From assembly GCA_022578605.1 (NCBI GenBank), contig MU394068.1, positions 1-64,000 on the forward strand: 64,000 nt of DNA, written 5' to 3'. Below, piece by piece: positions 11,301 through 20,912 of this stretch (position 1 is the stretch's first letter; every line of letters begins with the position of its first letter). The DNA comes from Camillea tinctor (taxonomy: Eukaryota > Ascomycota > Sordariomycetes > Xylariales > Xylariaceae). Under the pieces are notes generated by a model. That model saw only the letters and a list, made by a program, of their open reading frames with translations, did no database searches and had not been told where the DNA came from. The translations under genes and the position numbers were made by a program.

Positions 11301-13624
11301 CGTCAGTTCATCACAGCTCCCCATCCCAGAGTCAGGTATCGTCACCAACTCTTTCAATTGCTTCATTGAACCGACCTCCATCCTCTGCATCATCGCATAC
11401 CCAGTTTTCTGCTGCCATTACTGCGATCCCTAGTACTTTCAGTCCAATGCCCACAAACACACAGTCACCTAATCTAGCAAAACCGCCGGTAGCTACTCAG
11501 CAGCCATCTCATATCAACCAAAACCGACCTCCGAATTCTCAGCACAACACCATTCAAGGCGGTGCTCAGATCCCCTTCAAGCCTTTCCCAATGCTACCTG
11601 GCCAAGTGACACCATTGCCTTCACAGGTTGGGGCGCCTACGAACCCCTTTCCAATTCATTCACAGACATTTAATAGCCAACCGAAACCCCCTCACCATGT
11701 ACACCAGCCTTCAATCAACCAACAAATGCAACAGGCACCGCCTCCACGGCCATTTCAGCAAACGAATCCAGTACCACCCAATCAAGCACAATACATACCA
11801 GGTCTAGGGAAACCAACACCAGGACAAGCACATCCAAGTCAAATTCCGCCTCAGACACAGACAAGACCGCCTCAGCAGCAAACTCATCCAAATACTCCAA
11901 TAGGGCAGCTACCTCAAGGGATGTATCAGGGGGTTAATCAGCCTTACCCAATGAAAATTCAACAACCAACGGCCCCTGTATACAATACCCAACAAACGAT
12001 ACAGTCGAACGTAACGGTAACTGCCCCTACCAGCAATCAGTTGTCGACGTTTGCTCCACCGCCTACCATTCAGGGGCAACAACTTGCCCAAGCACAAGGA
12101 GGGCAGACGTCTGTACAGTTCAATTCTCAAGGAAAACCTTCTGGTTCAGACCAGGCAGCGGCAGTACTTACCAGCGCAGGGAAGGGCATGAAGAAATGGG
12201 CTAAAAAGATGTGGCAGAACCCTGCAATTAAGCAGACGACGGCTGCAGTTGGCGGTGCCATCATCGCAGAGTCAATAGGGGGAGACGGTGTCGCTGGAGC
12301 AGCTCTAGCGAACCGGATCTATACCTCAACCCAAACACCCCAACCTCGTCCACAAGTAGTGACTGGCCCACAACGGCCACCAGGTCTTGTACATGCTCAA
12401 ACGGCACCACCACAAGCCCAAGGCATTCCCGGCTCAGTCCCACAGCAATACCAAACAGCACAGGTCGTGAATCGTCCACAATTAGGTATGCAGCCCGTCG
12501 GTGTGCAAACTCCGGGTCGGCCTGTAATGGTACAAAATCAAGCTATGATGGGTGCTACTGTGAATATCAACGCCCCTCAACAGGTCGGTGCCATACAACA
12601 ACAGCAACAGCAACAGCAACAGCAACAACGCCCCCCACAAGCTATTCAGGGCCAGTATGTCGGACGTCCGCAACTCCTCCCGCCGCCACCGCCCCAGATG
12701 ATGACACAGCAAAACTACGCTCCTGGTCCTCTACGTCCTATTGCTTACCCACAGGCCAGCCAACCCAACCAAGCTCAAGATGCCGTGGATCCGAATCTAG
12801 TCGCCATAGCTTCCATTGGCGGGGCCGCGATCGGAGCAGCGCTCCGGGCCAACCAGCAGCACGAGCCCGCTGCATCTACGTCGTCTTCGTATCCAGCTTC
12901 ACATTCCGAGCAGCAGCAACACCACGGGTACCAAGAGCCACAACATCACGAGTATCAGGAGCAGCAGCAGCAGCAGCATCACGAACAATCACAGCACTAC
13001 GAACCACAGGGCGAGTCCCACGCCACCGCAACCCACGAAAACCCAGATTCGTATTTTTCGCCCCCAGAGCAGTACGCCCCGGATACGACCAGCAACACTG
13101 CCATAGCATCGACGACGGATAACTCGACGTACGCAGACTCCTCAGCCACGAACGTGTACGTAGACAACAGCACGACGTACATCGACAACAGCGCGTACGC
13201 GGAAACGAACACGGCTACTTCCTACGCCGACGCAACCCCGTACGCGGACGCGACCGCGTACACGGACGCGAGCGCCGCTGCCGTCGATGCCAGCTACGCA
13301 GACGGTTCGGCACCGTCCTACGCCGCTGCATACACGTCGACGGAGGCTAGCTACGCGCTCGACGCATCGGCTTCCTCTGCGTACGCGGTAGACGGTGCGT
13401 ACGCCGGGGGTTACCCAGACGCGGCGTATATGGATGTGGGCGCGGACGTCAACGTGAGTATGAGCATGGAGGTGGACGCGGCGATGATGGCGGGAGAATA
13501 CGGAGTAGAGGGAGGGTTGGGGGATGCGTCGATGGTGGGCGTGCAGATGGAGGAGAGTGTTTCGGTGGAGGTGGATTATTCGGCGGATTACTCGGGGGGA
13601 GGATGGGGGGAGGAGGCGTGGTGA
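8357..13624 (+). CDS. Large Gln/Pro-rich protein with an N-terminal WW-like domain
   Basis: Single-exon gene for 1755 residues; function unknown. Residues 4-34 look like a WW domain (LPKGWEW start, WFYRY core, PTGITQFQFP end). At the position of the second signature Trp there is Phe29, so it is a divergent WW module; canonical WW domains bind proline-rich peptides. The next 1200 residues are low-complexity, rich in Pro, Gln, Ser, Asn and Thr. About residues 1267-1318 form a more ordered island: a basic Trp-containing stretch (GMKKWAKKMW) followed by a small-residue hydrophobic run (AAVGGAIIAESIGG). A Q12 run lies near residue 1413, a second Gly/Ala hydrophobic patch (AIASIGGAAIGAAL) near 1480, and the tail from about 1580 is rich in Tyr-Ala-Asp repeats. 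The start is the first in-frame ATG before the WW motif. No signal peptide is seen. Confidence 0.9.
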   Translation: MAALPKGWEWDYDGSRWFYRYKPTGITQFQFPKPGDEFPEFVGLGVGPLDLVPEERLAREQQVKRHTSDGSTKSGTASRINSKGKADTTSSTEEYGMSATGYFDPESFMYTGSSSNNDVSPVAGEDGGSIGAAVNPTGKKSVGQLRSQQNEGIISPGEISAAKTPNERLIAFELHEDTRQVWTPVGFVSELASSDTAKCAEELAPIELDATSSTPVPIRTDVAQDVPAELPTHKSPADPKPAAVPSPKPMQPVDSYPLVSASFAYPPLKTAEVSSTATKPVNTHSEELKVLASERPASENMGQTQFQPWTPAQRIVGQNSQLPNRNSMNLSQESVLQTQNNDLGDFGKRHSLSGAIGNHTANSDIPDALKIQTKQNVLETSQNTLNSPAPAVLQPSAPPYQVLASQASPEKHPIVIPGNGARHESISSGSGKPDPSYIKIQPGLTHIPSTLEPGAQQEQVLCLGSQKPHIGAQETHIPTQVVPHTQAPNDHLHNNRVNTMPNKLPSQTPTNGPPRMNGPGFLFFHEIPTGNETMGTEHDQQPEENPNAQIPTSKMNANHQHPEESHVILTEPLPVIAPLALSKPQKSSASPVSQPPVSSSNTTLDQISEGISGFHVSLPQSAEDKPSNPIGVAYQSSTQSSSQSNSTEVVSGTGKLSTGIPGADPQPGSGQYQLGHTEQATTNYSMPEGVVSVSNQSHNPSHRPSISQSLQKPPTPVQTPSQATSLPRPPQGPGPVHYPVSSTHPSPQTAFYPVQNSTAQPIDIPGHPQAGNNQQKPSQATQIHQPGSKLSGPNGQPNGSLQSQIQGMSYETQAATISNPQTYPIPPITSPITNYQNTQITVQAGNIGNQTVSTVGQPPSRPSSVPMPPHPQHGVQRPQSTVNHVNNGLNNPSKPPQGHQGVPNGPAPITANMGHPGFSTSPHWPQQTSIQGQPLKPPVAIMSPSQLASGSKPTQSMVSQGQNQSSSSFSSPSHAQLQHASPSVHHSSPSQSQVSSPTLSIASLNRPPSSASSHTQFSAAITAIPSTFSPMPTNTQSPNLAKPPVATQQPSHINQNRPPNSQHNTIQGGAQIPFKPFPMLPGQVTPLPSQVGAPTNPFPIHSQTFNSQPKPPHHVHQPSINQQMQQAPPPRPFQQTNPVPPNQAQYIPGLGKPTPGQAHPSQIPPQTQTRPPQQQTHPNTPIGQLPQGMYQGVNQPYPMKIQQPTAPVYNTQQTIQSNVTVTAPTSNQLSTFAPPPTIQGQQLAQAQGGQTSVQFNSQGKPSGSDQAAAVLTSAGKGMKKWAKKMWQNPAIKQTTAAVGGAIIAESIGGDGVAGAALANRIYTSTQTPQPRPQVVTGPQRPPGLVHAQTAPPQAQGIPGSVPQQYQTAQVVNRPQLGMQPVGVQTPGRPVMVQNQAMMGATVNINAPQQVGAIQQQQQQQQQQQRPPQAIQGQYVGRPQLLPPPPPQMMTQQNYAPGPLRPIAYPQASQPNQAQDAVDPNLVAIASIGGAAIGAALRANQQHEPAASTSSSYPASHSEQQQHHGYQEPQHHEYQEQQQQQHHEQSQHYEPQGESHATATHENPDSYFSPPEQYAPDTTSNTAIASTTDNSTYADSSATNVYVDNSTTYIDNSAYAETNTATSYADATPYADATAYTDASAAAVDASYADGSAPSYAAAYTSTEASYALDASASSAYAVDGAYAGGYPDAAYMDVGADVNVSMSMEVDAAMMAGEYGVEGGLGDASMVGVQMEESVSVEVDYSADYSGGGWGEEAW

Positions 13625-14890
13625 TGAAGCAGAAGATGCGTATTTTATTTTTGATGTTCTCGCTCAAGTATAGAAGGGAGGGGGGCTCTTTTTTCTGATG
13701 AGATACCCATTTTGTTGATTTTATCTATGTGTTTAGAGAGGGTAAATGAATAACACGAAGAGCATTAGAATTGTCCCATCTACGTGATATCTCACTTGCT
13801 CTGTTGGTGTTGATCAAGATCAGGGTCCATAACGTGGCGGGAGAAAGAGAGGATGGGTTAGGTTACAATACCTCCTCCGTATCTGCCCCCAGAGACGGGG
13901 TGATTTACACCTGAGCTCAGAAACATATAAAGAAAAAGGACAGAATAAACCACTTATTACAGTTAAGTTTGGATAGGGTAGATATAATTACCTAAGTAGC
14001 TCTCTTTCTGGTTTATACGGAGCCGGATCCGTATGGGTGGACCGGTTAATGGTCTGTTCATGGGGTGGGAAGCGGGTTGGTTGAGTTTATGTATAATAGA
14101 CTTGACCCAGTGAGAAAAGAATCACCTAGTTCTCCTCCGATGCTCCGTTCCTCCGTTGTAGAAAGTCACTGTTCCGGTTCCCGTATTATGTAGCCCCTCT
14201 TTCGAGTTGTCTATTTTTCTAATACGATATAGGGTAATGTATCGGACCGCCAGCTACCCCCTTTTCTTATTTCTATGGGGGTTTACTCACTTGTTTGGCT
14301 CCTTTTGTAAAAGCTACGATAGAGGTATTGATACAGATAATAATAAAACAGAGAGATCTCGAAAACAGTTAGCTGTCTTGTTGTGGAGTTCACGGCGAAC
14401 TGCATACCAAGCTCAGTAAGAAGCTTGGCCGGACGTCGTCCCCATGCCAGACTGGGCCCGGCTATTACCTATTATTTAGGTATGTCATGCCACGATGGCT
14501 GCCGTATTCTACCGTAGATCTGCAGTTGTTACATAAATCCTTTGGTTAATAATCGGCCTCGTTAGTAATCGGGGTTGCGAGGGGAATAGAAACATGTAAC
14601 TACTACCTAATGTGCCCAACCTAAGCATCCAGTAAGTTTGTGTGGTTTTACTAATAGGGATTTCTTCATTTGTTGCTTAATGTTCCCCTCTCCCTTGATT
14701 TCATCTTTCTGTACGGGTTTTCTAGAAGAAAGTTACACTAATATAATGGCAGATCGATACTCGACTAGGTTATATGAAAAAAACCCGCCCTTTCGGGACA
14801 TATGCATCTCATCTATTTCTATGATGTGTGGATTAGGTGAACGGGCAGATGGAGTTATTATTGTTTTTGTTGGCTGTGTTGGCTAAAAAA

Positions 14891-14926
14891 CTCTCGACTC
14901 TCTCGGTTCTCTCGGCTCTCTCGACT
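14891..14926. repeat. 9-bp tandem repeat, four copies
   Basis: Units CTCTCGACT, CTCTCGGTT, CTCTCGGCT and CTCTCGACT follow each other without gaps in intergenic DNA. Confidence 0.9.
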
Positions 14927-17900
14927 TATATCACATGTCTGTGTCTAACTTGGTGACTTACACTCATGTAACCCCTTTTACTTGTATGTAGCATCACAAA
15001 TTATGACGTCGGCGGAACATGCTTAGACTTTAGTTACCTCAAGATGGCCTTGCCAACTAACCGTTACCTTAACTTACTCACCGTACTTAGCATGGTACCT
15101 AAGACGGGTGAATATGCACTCCCGGATTATAATGTGACTATACACTACAGCTACTAGTTGACCGATGTGAGTTTTATTCCGTCATCGCAAGCCTCATATG
15201 TTATTAACTCGTATAAGTTAGTAACCTAGGGTATCACCGGTAGTGGTAAAAAGCTTAGCATACGCAACAGCTTTCTTTTTGTTGGTCCGGGTGTCGTTTT
15301 TACGACGACACCACTATTGGTTAGGTTAACAGGCCTGGGGCGTGGGCTGGTTCCAATGTAACGTTCATTCATCTCATCGAGCGGGCCGCTCTGATAGTTT
15401 GGCTGCTCAAGTACCTACTCAAGGTATAATGCATACATAGGTACATACACGTCAAAGATATGACTGACATGACATATGAGACATACATACTTCCGACTAG
15501 ATACATCCATACCTATGGGCTTAACTTATGCGTGCACTATAACTTACATACCTAGGTAGATTATGTAGCTTTCAGCTTCAATAAAAGGTATTACCTAGTA
15601 TGCAGCTCCGGATGAAAAGCACCTTCTGATCTAATATCATAGATGCCAAGTATTAATTAATCTGAATTGCATCTTGTTGACAGGTCGAACACTCAGATGA
15701 AATCGACAGATCAAAGCTTGTATATCTGTAAATGTAAGTATAAACGTGGTAATGTACCAACGTACCTAGAGGTTGGCATACGAGATATGCTATAGTGTAA
15801 ACCATGGATTCAATTGATTGGTACCATGAGCGTCTATACAGCCAGATCCGACGTGTCTTCGTTTTTTCTTCTCAGCTCTCTTTCTTTTTGTCTCTCTATC
15901 TCTAGATTCTGTCTTCTCATTACATAACTGGGCACAGAAGATATGGGTTCGAATAATGATTCCGAATGTAGTAGAAAGCAGTGATGTCATAAGTATGTTG
16001 CCATATGCTGCTGTATGCAGTCAATGAAAAGATCAATCGATGGGCAATTGACCTAGTGCAGGTAGAATGTTGCAACTTAGTATTCGTACTCAACGTATTG
16101 ATCCATGTGTAAATCATCAACCTAGAACTTGTTACTAAGCGCAACGTTGTATCTCATTTATTTCCCTTTCTCTTTCAAAGGGGTAAAAACGTCCTCCCGC
16201 TCTCCCTTTTTTTCGGGAATGGATCGTCGATCGATGAGTGGGTAATAAGAGAACATTGAAAACTGGACCAGAGACGGAGAGCGAAAGAAGGGGGGCTGAA
16301 TGTTAGTGTAAGGCGAGAAAACAGCTTCAGCTGCTTGGCTAACCTATATTATGTATGTACATACAATATCCACATACATAACTTACATACCTCCGCAGTA
16401 AGCGAATGTCACGTAGAGGCTGAAGGAAGAGAGAAACAACGAGAACGAGAGACCCCACACCCCCCTAAGCCGGCACTCTCGGTGGAGTGTGGTATTGGTG
16501 GCTAAAAACAGAAATACCACTAGAAGGTAGTTGGTGAGGAGGCAGTGTATAAGTCAAATATTGTTTGTTAGTTTTGTTAGTTCTGTTAGTTCTGCAGTTC
16601 TGTTTGACACCATGAATCTGCGTTGTTCCGTATGCCTTTGCAGCTTCGTACATATTGATATGTATTTTGGTATGTAACAAACTATATTCTTAGGCATCAT
16701 AGTATTGCATTATTGTAATATTGCAATATTATAGAACCGGTTCCCTGATGCCGGATGCCTAAGCTGCTGGCCAAGCAAGTTTCCTGTCAGAGGCAAATGA
16801 GCGGTGGATCGGATGAAACAACCGAACTGTGAACTGGGGAGAACCCAGGGATTAAAGCTCTGGAAGTATAGGAGAATTGTTCTAGGTTGAGATCTTAGCA
16901 TGGGCATTTGTGGATTTGTTTTACCCAGTTTAATTCAACGTCTCTTATGCTCAAGCCCTCTCCCACTCTCTCTGTGTCTATCTTTTTCTTATTACGGACT
17001 TATGCTAGGCCACCTCTTTAAGCAGCGTTCTTGTTTTTTCTTTTCTTTTTTCTTTTTTTATTACCGGGTGTTACGTTCCTCAGATCTGAAGTCAGCTAAG
17101 CTAAGCTTCTTACACGCACATCTTCCAAGAATCCAGACAGCCAGACAAAAGTAGGGGCTTCATAATGGCCCTGTTTTTTTTTTTCTCTTTTCTTACCCAA
17201 GTAAATGTTAGCATAGGTACCTAAAATGCCGTCAGTCAATCAAACCGTCAGTTCGGTCTATCGGGCTTGTCCTTCTCGTGACCAGAGCGAGAATCATAGC
17301 GAGAAAGATGCAGAAACGTACGGGTTCCCAAGGCTCAGGTGTTGCGATACCTACGTGGCTGGCGTGGAAAAGAACTCAAATCTCTTGTGCCATCACTCCA
17401 GTGGATGGTATCATCTCACAAAGGTTAGGTAGTTTATTGGTATTACACGAGCTGACAGGGCGGTATTGTTGGTGCTGAGGTGCAAGTTAAGGCGTGGCAA
17501 CACGGGCGTGGCTCAGCTCTCCTGATTGATGGATGGAGTGATCGGGGACCGTTGTAGCGTTGGGAGGAAGCTTCTCCATGTCAGATCAATCGAGTTGAAA
17601 GATGGAAATAAGATGATTGGCCCGTGAAGACAAACCATGCAGTAGGCCGGAAGATCGTGGCGTCGATCACTTCGTATTCTTGCCGAATTTGGTAGAAAAC
17701 TTAGACTAGCAAGAAGAAAGGACGAGAATATGGGGAGATGTGATGTAGAGAAATAACGACAGAAAAAAGAGTGAATGCAATGTAACTACCATGGATGATG
17801 GATCAATATGGATGTCAACGAACTCTAGGATTGGCATCAACCACGTTGCTTGCCGGGCCCTCCTTACCCCCTTTTACCAACCATCGAACACCCCCTGACC

Positions 17901-17939
17901 ATACGAGATTTCCATATCCCAACCCGACATTTTGACTAA

Positions 17940-17947
17940 TATAAATA
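17940..17947 (+). promoter_or_regulatory. TATA-box candidate of the NIS1-like gene
   Basis: TATAAATA lies 183 bp upstream of the ATG at 18130 and is followed by a CT- and CA-rich leader, as in many strongly expressed fungal genes. The transcription start is not known. Confidence 0.5.
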
Positions 17948-18129
17948 CTACCGACGCCTTCCTGCTCATCCTGATCGAGATTTCCTTTACCATCCAGCAT
18001 CATCAGCCAGATAACTTAATCCAAGCTAATCTTCCAACTACTAATAATCTTTCTTCTATCTCATAAGCTTTAATAACCAACTTTCACTCCCCCCTTTTTT
18101 AAATAAACAAAACCCCAACAACATTCAAA

Positions 18130-18643
18130 ATGGTTTCCTTCAAGACCCTCGCCACCGCCGCCACCGCTCTCATTGCGGCTCCTCTGGCCTCGGCCTACAT
18201 CACCGCGCTCGACGCCCCTCTGCAGGCCAAGGCCGGTGAGACCATCACCGTGACCCTGACCACGGCCAGCTACTCGCAGAACTACGACGACTTCTCCATT
18301 GCCTGGGGTCTGGCCGACCCTTCGTTCGGCGGCGCCAACAGCGACGGCCACATCTACATCGGCACCCAGATCAGCTACACCCAGATCTACCCCGACAACA
18401 AGCCCGACCCCAGCAAGAACACCTTCACCGTGGACGTGCCCATCCCCGCCGGCCAGGCCCCCAAGAACTACCTCCTCGTCGCCGCCGTCCCTTACCTTGT
18501 CGGCGTAAGTTTTTTTTATTCCCCTTTTAATAGGTATCATTTCGTTTCTCCGTCTCCCTTACTGACAAAACCATGTTCTACAGGCTTCCGGTCAGGTTGG
18601 CGTCCGCCAGCTCAACGGCGCCATCAACATCGTCGCCGCCTAA
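18130..18643 (+). CDS. NIS1-like small secreted protein
   Basis: Two exons, 18130-18504 and 18584-18643, encode 144 residues. The 79-nt intron has a GTAAGT donor, an ACTGAC branch-like site and a CAG acceptor; it is phase 0, joining ...PYLVG to ASGQVG. Residues 1 to about 22 form a signal peptide ending LASA. The mature part (YITAL..., NYDDFSIAWGLADP, IYIGTQISYT, YPDN, TFTVDVPIP, YLLVAAVPYLVG) matches the NIS1 family of fungal secreted proteins as I know it. NIS1 proteins of plant-associated fungi can trigger cell death and dampen pattern-triggered immunity. This copy has no cysteine at all. Codon use is strongly biased to C-ending codons, suggesting high expression. Role in this species is inference; NIS1 relatives also occur in saprotrophs. 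Confidence 0.82.
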
Positions 18644-19809
18644 GCGGGCTTTTGCCAGCGCTCTCTTCCATGGGAATCTCAAGTTCCCCAGCATGAGGGG
18701 GGGAGCAAGCAAGCAGCAAGAGTTGTGATATGATTCTACGCCATCATCCACGAAAGGTCTACGGGAGTTGGAAAGGGAGAGGTTTCAAGGGAGAAAAGAG
18801 TAGCCGTCAATTCCGAATCGCCATGGAATCAATTCATCTGCGGGAAGAGCTCGAGGAGGGAATGATGGTGCATGAAGAAGGGAAAGAGATGGGGGAAGAG
18901 CATCTTTTGATTTCTTTTTTTTTTCACGGAAAAAACAAACAAAAGCATACATATTCTAGTTAGCATAGGCCGGCGTTTCATTCATACAGGGGGCGACTAG
19001 TGTCCACGCTCACGCATAACGCACGACAAGTATACACATATCGAATTTATCTGGCGCAAACTACCTCTTTTTCCCTCTAGAGTCATGTGAATGTTGATAA
19101 CTTCGTTCTAATCGTATGATGATACAGGGGATGGAGGTAGGAGCTCTACATCGCGTTTCTGATGGTAGCTAGCTAGGGGTGAAATTCTTGATTCAAACCG
19201 ATTTGTTTTATTTTGTAGCGTGACATGCAATTCGTAAGGGATGAAGAAAAGCAAAGGTGAAAGGTGATTTCTGAAATTAAAACTCCGCGCTATGCTATGA
19301 TCAAAATATGATATATCAGAAACTCAGCACCAACGGCTCATCTTCCTTCTCGTTTAGATCGTAAAAGTGCTATGAAGGGGAAAAAACGATCCCCCCCCCA
19401 TGTAAATGTCCTGTTCTTGCTGGTCCCTTTCTAACTTCATTGCTACTCCCTAGTTTCTGCCTCGGTAGCAAGGACTAGACGAACCCCGCGATGGACGAGT
19501 GGGTGGCAAGAAAGCGAATAGACCGATGCAGTAGCCGGAACATAGATGGATGGGTAGGTATAAATTTATCCTCCCGATAGTAGGTCCTAAGCCATCACCA
19601 ACTGAGAAAGATGGCCAGCTAAGTAATGGTAAACTGTGACCGACCTACTCTTCCCTCCTTAACTCCTTTCCCCCTTACCTATCTTCCTTTCCATTCCTGA
19701 ATCAATCTGCAAACGGCGGGTATTCCGCAATGGCGATGATTGTGCACAGCTTTCGCTCTGCGTACCAGAAACAAAGTTCCCTCTTCTTCCTCTTCCTCTT
19801 CCTTTCACA
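18644..19809. other. 1.2-kb convergent spacer
   Basis: This lies between the 3' ends of the NIS1-like gene (+) and the Ubc7 gene (-), so it should hold both 3' untranslated regions. No gene or repeat of note is seen. Confidence 0.6.
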
Positions 19810-20384
19810 TTATAGTCCCAGCATGCGCCTGACGCCGTCGCGCACCTTCTGCTCGTACTCGGGGCGCCGCTCGCGCCACATCTTGGCGGCCTCGACGTTG
19901 GCGGGGCTCTCGTCGTTGGGCTCGGCCAGCATGCTCATGACGGAGATGAGGATCTTCTCGACGGACTGGATGGGGCTCCAGCGCTCCGAGGCCTCCTCGT
20001 AGTGGTTGGGGTCGTCGCCGGGAGGGTGCAGGATGGAGATGCAGACCACGCCGTTGGTGTAGACTACAGAGAATGTAGAGTGTCAGCCAGGTAAGATGTT
20101 GCAGAGAGAGAGAGAGAGAGTTAGCTTGTTGACATACCGTTGGGGTGGAAGATCTCCCCCAGAAAGGTCATCTTGGGCGGTGCTAGGGGGTAGTCCTTCG
20201 GGAACTTGAGCTCGGCGGGGAATATGCCGCCTTCGAAAGGAGTGCCTTCGGGCCCTTCAATCAAGGCTTCCCAGTGGAACATATCATCCTCGCTCACGGG
20301 GCCGGCGGTGATGCCATCGGGGGGATCGTTGGTCAGGTTTCGGTACTCCTGGAGGAGGCGGCGTTGTGCGGTAGATAGAGACAT
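19810..20384 (-). CDS. ubc7: Ubiquitin-conjugating enzyme E2, Ubc7/UBE2G type
   Basis: Two exons, 20384-20138 and 20063-19810, encode 166 residues, the normal length for Ubc7. The 74-nt phase-1 intron has a GTATGT donor and a GTAG end and contains a (CT)9 tract on the sense strand. The E2 fold is clear: [13 protein letters not shown], then the HPN motif (residues 80-82), and the active-site Cys90 in [10 protein letters not shown]. The insertion [10 protein letters not shown] after the catalytic Cys is the acidic loop that marks Ubc7/UBE2G and Cdc34-type enzymes, and [19 protein letters not shown] follows. Ubc7 accepts ubiquitin from E1 and works with ER membrane E3 ligases in ER-associated degradation; in yeast it is recruited by Cue1. 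The gene is divergent from the Mmc1-like gene. Confidence 0.95.
20103..20120. repeat. AG microsatellite inside the ubc7 intron
   Basis: (AG)9 on the plus strand reads as (CT)9 in the transcript and sits in the middle of the 74-nt intron, about 40 nt before the acceptor. Confidence 0.95.
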
Positions 20385-20540
20385 TCGGGGGGATTTGAAG
20401 TTGGGAGGAGATAGAATCTTTTTTCCTTTTTTTTTATAGAAAGTATTTTGTCTTTTTTGGTGTTGTTTTTATGTTTCGTTTTCTAGGTATTGTAATGCGT
20501 TGTTGCGTGTAAGTGGATGGATGTATGTGTGTAAGTAGAT

Positions 20541-20580
20541 GTAAGTGTCTAAGTGTAAGTGTAAGTGTAAGTGTCTAAGT
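20541..20580. repeat. GTAAGT / GTCTAAGT minisatellite
   Basis: The order of units is GTAAGT, GTCTAAGT, three GTAAGT, GTCTAAGT. It lies about 160 bp upstream of the ubc7 ATG, possibly in its leader. Confidence 0.9.
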
Positions 20581-20711
20581 AAATGCAAATAAATGATGAT
20601 AACGGATGGTCGGATAAGGTTCAACCTTGACCGGACACGGTCGCATTCCAAACTTATAGCTATTGTCGTAAGACGCTCAGGTGGCTTCCTAGCGGGCAGG
20701 CGGGGTACCTT

Positions 20712-20727
20712 CACCTAAGCTTAGGTG
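20712..20727. promoter_or_regulatory. 16-bp perfect palindrome in divergent promoter
   Basis: CACCTAAGCTTAGGTG reads identically on both strands. A near-identical dyad with the same half-sites, ACCTAA-2-TTAGGT, occurs at 32124-32137. It could be a dimeric regulator site; the binding factor is unknown. Confidence 0.5.
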
Positions 20728-20912
20728 GGGTTTTATTCTCCCGATCTTTATCCGAAGCTACCCCCGCCATTAGTTCTAAGGGACCCTCTATTTTTATTTT
20801 TATTTTCGGAGCTTCCAATTGTAACTTTTTCAAACACTTACAAACTTCATTCTGCGCCCATCCTCCCACCCAACGGGAGGAAAAGAGGAAAAAGGGTCAA
20901 TACTTTAGGGGT

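Larger units (their letters stand above)
13625..18129. other. 4.5-kb spacer
   Basis: No recognisable gene. It contains a 9-bp tandem repeat (14891-14926), an 8-bp-stem hairpin near 15286-15308 (GGTGTCGT paired with ACGACACC), a TACCTAGGTA palindrome (15549-15558), and pyrimidine-rich promoter-like sequence before the NIS1-like gene. Frames of up to 84 codons are present but none resembles a known family. Confidence 0.6.
20385..20912. promoter_or_regulatory. Shared divergent promoter of ubc7 and the Mmc1-like gene
   Basis: Only 528 bp separate the two ATGs. The interval holds a GTAAGT-type minisatellite (20541-20580), an inverted repeat AAGGTT-C-AACCTT flanked by GGTC/GACC (20608-20632), and a 16-bp perfect palindrome (20712-20727). 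Pyrimidine-rich tracts lie close to each start. Shared control of the two genes is inferred from the spacing only. Confidence 0.6.

Noticed and set aside
15286..15308. Perfect 8-bp hairpin in spacer
   Set aside because: Isolated short hairpin with no T run or neighbouring gene; likely chance.
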